DNA of 64,000 nt from G965240365 sp965240365 (GTDB taxonomy: Bacteria > Pseudomonadota > Gammaproteobacteria > Eutrophobiales > Eutrophobiaceae), in the NCBI GenBank assembly GCA_965240365.1, contig OZ251218.1, positions 682,001 to 746,000 on the forward strand. Reading direction: 5' to 3'. Positions 59,501 to 64,000 of this stretch are shown piece by piece. The notes beneath the pieces were generated by a model, which was given only the letters and a program-made list of their open reading frames with translations, searched no databases and was not told the origin of the DNA. Numbering within the stretch: position 1 is the stretch's first letter; each line of letters opens with the position of its first letter. The translations under genes were made by a program, and so were the position numbers.

Positions 59501-62108
59501 CGAGCTTTGTTCGGTGGATCTCGCGAAATTCCTGGCCACGACCGACCTGTCCGGCAACAACAAGGAACAGTCCGTCAGGACCTATACCATCGGCTTTGCC
59601 CTCGGCAACGCGTCGGCCGCGAACCACCTCCAGCAGATTGCCGACGAGGGCGAGGGCGAATATTACGCCGCGGACACGGCGGATGCGCTGTACGCCGCGT
59701 TTCAGGATATCCTGGCCAGCGGCGCCAACGCGACCTTTGCGGCCGCGCCGGTGGCGGCGAATGCCTTCAACCGCCTGTTCAGCCGCGACAATATCTATTT
59801 CGGCAGCTTTGCGCCCGCGCCGGGGAAAAAAAGCTACGCCAGTAAACGCTGGGGCGGGAATCTCAAGAAGTACCGCATTTGCATTAATCCCAACGGCCCG
59901 GACGGCAATCCGAACACAAAGGACGATAACTGTCCGCTCGGCGCCATACTGGACGCCGCCGGCAAGCCCGCGGTTGACAATAAAGGCCTGTTTAAATTCG
60001 GTATTCGAAGTCTATGGTCGAATAGTAATGATGGGCGCGAGGTCAAACAGGGCGGCGCCGGGGCCGAGATCACCGATTACACCCAGCGCAAGCTCTATAC
60101 CGACATCAACAACAGCGGCACGGCCGCAAAGGGCGCCTCGTTATCTGGCTCGGGTTTCCTGATAACCAACAGTAACTGGAAAGATTCCGCGTTGCGGGAG
60201 GCGCGGGACACCGTTTGTGACGCCAGCGCCCCCACCACGGCCGGGACGCCCTGCGCAGAACTCATGGAATGGGTGCTGGGCCGGGATGTGGACGATGAGG
60301 ACGTGGACGGCAGCAAGACCGATACCCGCTTTGTCTTCTCGGACGTGTTGCATTCCAGCCCCATTGCCGTGACCTATGGCCGCAGCGTGACCGGGACCGG
60401 CGCCAGCAGGCAAACGACATTCATCGACAGGCTCCTGGTCGGCACCAACGCGGGCGGCCTGCACTTCATCAACGGCGCGGATGGCAAGGAAGAATGGGCC
60501 TTCCTGCCCAATGAACTGCTGGCAAAGCAGGAGGCGCTCAGGACCAACGCCGCGCTCAATGCTGCAGCAGGCGAACGCCATATCTATGGCCTTGACGCCA
60601 CGCCCGTAGTGCGCGTTGAAGACAAGGACAGAGACGGCGTGATTGAGCCCGGGGCCTGTTCCGGGGGCGCCACGACGAACTGCGGGGAAAAAGTCCATGT
60701 CTATATGGCCATGCGCCGCGGCGGTAATTCCATCTATGCGCTGGACATCTCCAACAGCGGCAGCGCGCCGAAATTCCTCTGGCGCATTGACGCGGCGAAT
60801 AATCCCAGCCCGACCGGCGGCATTGCCAAAGGCGACTTTTCGCGCATGGGGCAGACCTTCTCCGAGCCGGTGCTGGCCAGGGTCAACACCAGCACGGGCA
60901 GAAAGACCGTGCTGATATTCGGCGGGGGGTATGACACCCGCCTGGATAACGACAAGCCGCCCAAGTCCGACGGCACCCCGCAGCCGGGCCGGAACTTCGG
61001 CCTGGAAGGCGGCAAGCCCAATCTGGGCAATGCCATTTATGTGGTCGATGCCGATACGGGGGATCTCATCTTCTGGATCGGGCATGACGGCGATAACAGC
61101 AAGGGCATCAGCGCGAGCGGGGCGAATATTAAAGTGCCCGGCATGAACTACGCGATCGCCTCCAACGTCAACGTGTTTGATTCCAATGGCGATGGCGTGG
61201 ACGACCGGCTGTATGTCGGGGACACGGCCGGCAATGTCTGGCGGGTGGACCTCGGCGCCGACATCGGCGGCAGCACGAACCCCCAGGGCAGCACCGTGGT
61301 TGGCCACTTTGCCAATCTCTCCACGGAAGGCACGCTGGCCGATGAGCGGCGCATTTTCTACCGCCCGGCCGTGGTGCAGGTGCGCGACACGAAGTTCTCC
61401 AATGCCGAACGGGGCGTGTATGATTATGTCGTGGTGGGCACCGGCAACCGCGCCAATCCGCTGGCGACCGGCACGAATGACCGTCTTTACGCGCTGCGCG
61501 ATGTGCAGACCACGCCGATGACGGGCAGCAACGGGATTGCGACCGGTTATCCGAAGGACGTGCCCACGGCGGCCAGCACGACGGTCCCGAGGCCCACCAG
61601 CGTGGCGCTAGGCCGGCCGCTCAAGGAGAGCGACCTGGTCAAGATAAATGCGAACCTCACGGCCGGGCTGGATAACAATACCAATACAGGCGGCACTGCC
61701 GAAAAAGCGGCGGAAGGCTGGTATCTTGACCTCAAGACCGCGGGCGGCGGCAGCCGCAAGGGTGAAAAGGCCCTGGCGCCGCCGTTGGTATTGAGTGGCA
61801 ACATCCTGTTCTCCAGCTATTTCCCGGACGACCCGAACAGTTCCTGCGATGTGAGTGTGGGCAAAGGCCGCGCCTACAACCTCGGGATCCTCACGGGCCG
61901 GGTTGGGTTGAACTGGGACGCCAACAACAAGACCAATACCAAAAAAACGACCGATGCCTTTTATGAACTCAAGTCCGGAGGCATCCCCCCGCAAGTCGTG
62001 CCGATTTATACCACGGAAGGCATAAAATACCTCGTCGGCAAGGAAACACCGCCGGGCAAGACGGAGAACGCGGCGGTCAAGACTTACTGGTATCTGGAAC
62101 GGGAGTGA
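56559..62108 (+). CDS. pilY1: Type IV pilus tip adhesin PilY1
   Basis: PilY1 is the pilus tip-associated adhesin and mechanosensor that works with the minor pilins. The 1849-residue protein has a signal peptide (cleavage near residue 37). A vWA domain begins at NALFILDTSASM (MIDAS motif DTSAS near residue 64) and is interrupted. Three beta-sandwich-like modules occupy about residues 180-780; the last two are clearly alike (IGLRFEDIRIP and VGLRFSGLPIP). The vWA fold resumes near 785, with FQILMTDGSAS at 935. The C-terminal part from about 1260 is the PilY1 beta-propeller (DRLLVGTNAGGLHFINGADG), with a calcium-site-like DSNGDGVDD near 1542. It is longer than usual PilY1 proteins and separated from pilX. 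Confidence 0.92.
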   Translation: MKMNLTIEKTTMKHAMTRKLAAFMAGLMLVLAGQAGAKPRDDTEIYFNAAKPSKASRPNALFILDTSASMLLPVSSEAGSESRIDTLKEVMRQVLEEAKDINIGLMRFTGGEGGPVLFPIKDIDSDVSKVPGETATYTALISKGENDARENNNTRSVTLDERRIEDLFVEPASTREFESITRSYFVDDSTEDATQLREDGEMTLNDAALTLSYDSNIGLMFDNQDRSGTAGAAMRIAPNALIEEARLELEFDAASFPNYAAVCPSPGPSPGGLGCYAEYRVRSLLTLDSLIFGRPETQALVLDYTIPDFSDAKFNLYTRDRGVMPGFLTQGEWRFDDNPGAPPASSEREKEAGYDAKSQDIKATIQEIVSHGCTSPVTAATTATAFSDAGCVWSGDKLGLHLYGVSRMAYQTDGSFESPERVFESYDKGGANPHPPKLTVTYKQLKMAEKAATIGLRFEDIRIPRGATVESAALIFVPAADEKEAISWTIQAEKTGDSAAFAATNRNLSNRGKTGASATWALPDWQEDEPTESVDLRTVVQEVVNQSAWCGGNALSFLITRAASTNDPDFKRKFFSYEGDPARTVRFQYKYRFDGRGNCSDGATSRRTAAQADDAEQRSSTGKGDVNDSILNLGSNWVGLRFSGLPIPKDAVIERAYLEFYSRSNTSRAVTYTIRGEDSGNAAPYATTRRNLTGRSYVSQTVGWSPGGWDRNRRYQSPDIKTIVQQQVRHSDWRAGNALAFLVDKGGRARSIASYDRNATQAPRLVVEYYSEGKGRKKFKTVRERLEERVEEIVPLGSTPVQATLVEAANYWRGKAVKYGLDRQGTMLTPSTVSNEGPGGALNNITTRQQLDNRYNQTTAISHPGSYCKSESDCGKTDTADGKTYGVFNPTDNPADCEPGKSPYTLGCLRQEIKTSGALNYVSPFDPTLECGNNFQILMTDGSASTPSRVVVAAQNDIKAIIGAGKPCLANKLGGGANNASELCSVDLAKFLATTDLSGNNKEQSVRTYTIGFALGNASAANHLQQIADEGEGEYYAADTADALYAAFQDILASGANATFAAAPVAANAFNRLFSRDNIYFGSFAPAPGKKSYASKRWGGNLKKYRICINPNGPDGNPNTKDDNCPLGAILDAAGKPAVDNKGLFKFGIRSLWSNSNDGREVKQGGAGAEITDYTQRKLYTDINNSGTAAKGASLSGSGFLITNSNWKDSALREARDTVCDASAPTTAGTPCAELMEWVLGRDVDDEDVDGSKTDTRFVFSDVLHSSPIAVTYGRSVTGTGASRQTTFIDRLLVGTNAGGLHFINGADGKEEWAFLPNELLAKQEALRTNAALNAAAGERHIYGLDATPVVRVEDKDRDGVIEPGACSGGATTNCGEKVHVYMAMRRGGNSIYALDISNSGSAPKFLWRIDAANNPSPTGGIAKGDFSRMGQTFSEPVLARVNTSTGRKTVLIFGGGYDTRLDNDKPPKSDGTPQPGRNFGLEGGKPNLGNAIYVVDADTGDLIFWIGHDGDNSKGISASGANIKVPGMNYAIASNVNVFDSNGDGVDDRLYVGDTAGNVWRVDLGADIGGSTNPQGSTVVGHFANLSTEGTLADERRIFYRPAVVQVRDTKFSNAERGVYDYVVVGTGNRANPLATGTNDRLYALRDVQTTPMTGSNGIATGYPKDVPTAASTTVPRPTSVALGRPLKESDLVKINANLTAGLDNNTNTGGTAEKAAEGWYLDLKTAGGGSRKGEKALAPPLVLSGNILFSSYFPDDPNSSCDVSVGKGRAYNLGILTGRVGLNWDANNKTNTKKTTDAFYELKSGGIPPQVVPIYTTEGIKYLVGKETPPGKTENAAVKTYWYLERE

Positions 62109-62144
62109 TGAGGGATGCGTGAAGGGCAGGGATGCCCGCCCCCG

Positions 62145-62200
62145 TGTGGGCATTCCCGCCTGCGCCCTGCCTGCAGCAGGCAGGGGGAATGGATAGAATA
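62145..62200. repeat. Nested palindrome after pilY1
   Basis: An ATTCCCGCC stem with CTGCCTGCAGCAGGCAG in its loop is followed directly by the duplicated leader. Confidence 0.7.
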
Positions 62201-62370
62201 AACCACTGGATTCCTCGGCGGCCTGTTCCAGACGCCGCTCTACCACCTACGTCCTGTAGGCGAGCTTTCGCTGGAATGACGGAGGGGGTGGGAATGATAC
62301 GGAGGTGGCAGGCCGGAATGACGGGGTAGAATGAGTGAACCATTTTTGGAGAACCAGGCATGAGCACAAG
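62198..62370 (+). repeat. Duplicated 173-bp leader, copy 1
   Basis: This block matches 63426-63598 without gaps, with about four differences. It spans an interrupted ATTCC palindrome, a GGAGGTGG region, the Shine-Dalgarno TTTTTGGAGAACCA and the first codons ATGAGCACAA of the gene behind it. Confidence 0.9.
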
Positions 62371-62644
62371 AGCCGATTTCACGATAAAGCTGGAACCTGA
62401 ATTGCGCGAGGCGTTCATGGCGGCAACCACCGCCGATGACCGGCCCGCATCTGAAGTCGTGCGTGAACTGATGCGTGGCTACATTGAACAGCACCGCGAG
62501 GCCCGCGACTATGATGACTATCTGCGCCGCAAAGTCGCGGTGGCCCGGGCCGACATAGAGGCCGGACGCGGTTACTCTAATGAGGACATTGAAGCCGAGT
62601 TCTCCAAAGCGCGTAAAGCACTGTCACGCCAGGCCGGCGTGTGA
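62360..62644 (+). CDS. ParD-like antitoxin
   Basis: This 94-residue antitoxin has an N-terminal ribbon-helix-helix (MSTRADFTIKLEPELREAFM, then RPASEVVRELMRGYIEQ) and an acidic C-terminal helix (GYSNEDIEAEFSKARKAL) that should bind the toxin. The leader including its ribosome site is duplicated upstream of the gene at 63588. The stop overlaps the GTG start of the toxin by 4 bases. Confidence 0.85.
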   Translation: MSTRADFTIKLEPELREAFMAATTADDRPASEVVRELMRGYIEQHREARDYDDYLRRKVAVARADIEAGRGYSNEDIEAEFSKARKALSRQAGV

Positions 62645-62925
62645 AGGTTCGCTGGACAGTCTCTGCCCGACTTGATCGAACTGAAATTCGTGACTATATC
62701 GCAGAGGATAACCGCCGCGCCGCCGCGACTATGGATAAGTTGTTCAGTGACGCCGCTTCGAGATTGGCCGCTCACCCGGAGATAGGCAAAGCCGGTAAGA
62801 TTCCGGGTACCCGCGAATGGATACCGCACCGAAGTTATCGGCTTGTGTATGAGATAAAGGGTTCTACGGTGTGGATACTGTCACTGGTGCATACGGCCCG
62901 CCGCTGGCCGCCGGTGCAGGAATGA
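62641..62925 (+). CDS. ParE/RelE-family toxin
   Basis: This 94-residue toxin reads KVRWTVSARLDRTEIRDYIA, then AAATMDKLFSDAASRLAAHP, IPGTREWIPHRSYRLVYEIK and ILSLVHTARRWP. It follows the ParE/RelE fold with the conserved arginine and the terminal HTARRWP. ParE toxins poison gyrase and RelE toxins cleave mRNA; this branch is closer to ParE. The start is GTG 62641, overlapping the antitoxin. Confidence 0.88.
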   Translation: MKVRWTVSARLDRTEIRDYIAEDNRRAAATMDKLFSDAASRLAAHPEIGKAGKIPGTREWIPHRSYRLVYEIKGSTVWILSLVHTARRWPPVQE

Positions 62926-62977
62926 TTGTTTTTTTATCGAATTCTGGAACAGGCCTGTAAACCGAGAGGAAGCAACC

Positions 62978-63226
62978 ATGCTTGAAGAAATTAACGACTA
63001 TAAGGCCAGGACCCGGCTGCCTGAATTGTTGCGCCGGGTCGAGGCGGGTGAATCGTTTACGATTACCAGGCAGGGCAAGCGCATCGCGGACGTAGTGCCA
63101 AGCCACAGCGGTGATCGCGCGGCGGCCCGGGCCGCGATTAACCATATTCTGGCCGCGAACAAGCGCCCGATTTCTGATGAAACCCTGGCCGGGCTCAGGC
63201 AAGCCGGATCGAAGTGCCGCCTTTGA
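62978..63226 (+). CDS. Phd/YefM-family antitoxin without a toxin
   Basis: This 82-residue antitoxin has the Phd/YefM pattern (ARTRLPELLRRVEAGESFTI, then TRQGKRIADVVPS). Such proteins usually precede a VapC PIN toxin or a Doc/YoeB toxin. Here no toxin follows, only repeats and then the duplicated leader, so it is an orphan, perhaps the survivor of a lost pair. Confidence 0.8.
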   Translation: MLEEINDYKARTRLPELLRRVEAGESFTITRQGKRIADVVPSHSGDRAAARAAINHILAANKRPISDETLAGLRQAGSKCRL

Positions 63227-63230
63227 ATTG

Positions 63231-63425
63231 TCATGCCTGCTTATGCCGGAATGGATAGTTAAAACTACTGGCCCCCCGCTTTCGCCTGCCTGTAGCAGGC
63301 AGGCGTAGGCCGGAATCCAGGAAGGCGGCGCCGGGGTTATTGGATAGATCCCGGTTGCTGATGACCTGTGCCGGGTTGGAATACTGTCTTTGAATGGCAT
63401 TCCCGCTTACACGGGAATGGGTTGT
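63231..63425. repeat. Palindromic repeats after the orphan antitoxin
   Basis: A CTTTCGCCTGCCTGTAGCAG core sits in an interrupted stem at about 63275-63320. An ATTCCCGCTTACACGGGAAT palindrome is at 63399-63418. Confidence 0.7.
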
Positions 63426-63598
63426 ATAAACCACTGGATTCCTCGGCGGCCTGTTCCAGACGCCGCTCTACCACCTACGTCCTGTAGGCGAGCTTTCGCT
63501 GGAATGACGGAGGGGGTGGGAATGATACGGAGGTGGTAGGCCGGAATGACGGGGTAGAATGAGTGAAACATTTTTGGAGAACCAACCATGAGCACAAC
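63426..63598 (+). repeat. Duplicated 173-bp leader, copy 2
   Basis: Copy of 62198-62370 at an offset of exactly 1228 bases. It ends in the first codons of the gene at 63588, giving that gene the same ribosome site as the ParD-like antitoxin. Confidence 0.9.
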
Positions 63599-63971
63599 AC
63601 AGGCAACGGCAAAAACGCAAACAGCCAATAAGCCGCCTTTGGCGCCGACAGCCGGATGGCTTGAAATGTCGAAGGAAGAACGGGCTACCTGGTTGCGGCA
63701 AAATGGCAAGGGCTATCTGTCGCAGGAAGAGCAGGAAGCGCGGTTGCGCACTTTTTATAACGATATAGAGCAAGTTTATCTGGCCGAGGCCGAAGGGGCG
63801 CACAATGCCGGCAATGATGAGGCCTTTTGGGAGTGGTACAGCCTCACGGAAGTACCCGCGCATTTCCTGAAATCACTCAAGAGGTGGAACGGCGCAGACT
63901 TTATCCGCGAGTTGGGCTTTGATACCAGCAAGGCGGACAAAGCCTATGGGCCGGGCTGGCTGGAACAATAA
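63588..63971 (+). CDS. Unknown 127-residue protein
   Basis: I do not recognise a family. The protein starts with a T/A-rich flexible stretch (MSTTQATAKTQTANKPPLAP). The body is acidic and helical with many W and E residues (WLEMSKEERATWLRQNGKGY, EEQEARLRTFYNDIEQVYLA), and the end is DKAYGPGWLEQ. It is soluble, with no signal peptide. It shares its leader with the ParD-like antitoxin, so it may have been placed under that promoter by duplication. A purine-rich AAAGGAGAGAAAG follows at the window end and may belong to the next gene. Confidence 0.6.
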   Translation: MSTTQATAKTQTANKPPLAPTAGWLEMSKEERATWLRQNGKGYLSQEEQEARLRTFYNDIEQVYLAEAEGAHNAGNDEAFWEWYSLTEVPAHFLKSLKRWNGADFIRELGFDTSKADKAYGPGWLEQ

Positions 63972-64000
63972 TTGAGTAAGCGAAAGGAGAGAAAGCATCT

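Overview
The window looks like a chromosomal segment of a high-GC gammaproteobacterium. The gene orders glyQ-glyS-gmhB-plsC, yajC-secD-secF, pdxB-purN, mlaC-ibaG-murA-hisG-hisD-hisC, the RapA homologue and the type IV pilus ATPase and minor pilin clusters all point there. I cannot name a genus. Dense short palindromic repeats, seven toxin-antitoxin loci or remnants, and several broken genes suggest a genome that rearranges often, perhaps host- or biofilm-associated (inference).

Layout. 1-1850: a 5'-truncated EAL-CBS-GGDEF gene converges on a hemB remnant with an internal deletion. 1900-7210: a sterol-desaturase family protein, then the leftward glyQ-glyS-gmhB-plsC operon. 7490-13858: a giant Ig-repeat autotransporter whose 5' coding end holds 16 copies of an 8-bp repeat. 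14161-19084: rapA, a fitAB toxin-antitoxin pair and a J-domain protein. 19100-20090: a vapBC remnant and repeats. 20092-27923: yajC-secD-secF, a 268-bp palindromic MITE-like element, pdxB-purN and an RND exporter. 28364-31128: a second autotransporter, leftward, with 14 copies of a 7-bp repeat at its 5' coding end. 31533-32096: hicB with a hicA stump. 32327-37676: mlaC, ibaG, murA, hisG, hisD, hisC and a terminator. 37913-41138: a leftward rfaH-like gene, a membrane nucleotide-sugar dehydratase and galU. 41940-45262: three tandem pilus retraction ATPases. 45910-46489: a RelE/XRE toxin-antitoxin pair. 46705-49790: a chain of six hairpins followed by fimT-pilV-pilW-pilX. 49829-56500: an accessory block (DUF29, hicAB, an AT-rich two-gene module, an AAA ATPase, a GIY-YIG protein and long repeat arrays). 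56559-62108: pilY1. 62360-63971: a ParDE-like pair, an orphan Phd antitoxin and an unknown gene behind a duplicated 173-bp leader.

How it fits together. Much of the window concerns the cell surface: two autotransporters, type IV pili with their tip adhesin PilY1, Sec export, outer-membrane lipid maintenance (MlaC), LPS heptose (GmhB) and polysaccharide precursors (GalU, WbpM-like, RfaH). The strongest new observation is that both autotransporter genes carry a short tandem repeat between a well-placed ATG with Shine-Dalgarno and the signal peptide. In both, the repeat number as assembled puts the ATG out of frame by exactly one unit, the arrangement expected of phase-variable contingency loci in the OFF state. 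The second is a run of six adjacent hairpins ahead of the minor pilin genes. The third is a hierarchy of small palindromic repeats inserted inside one another.
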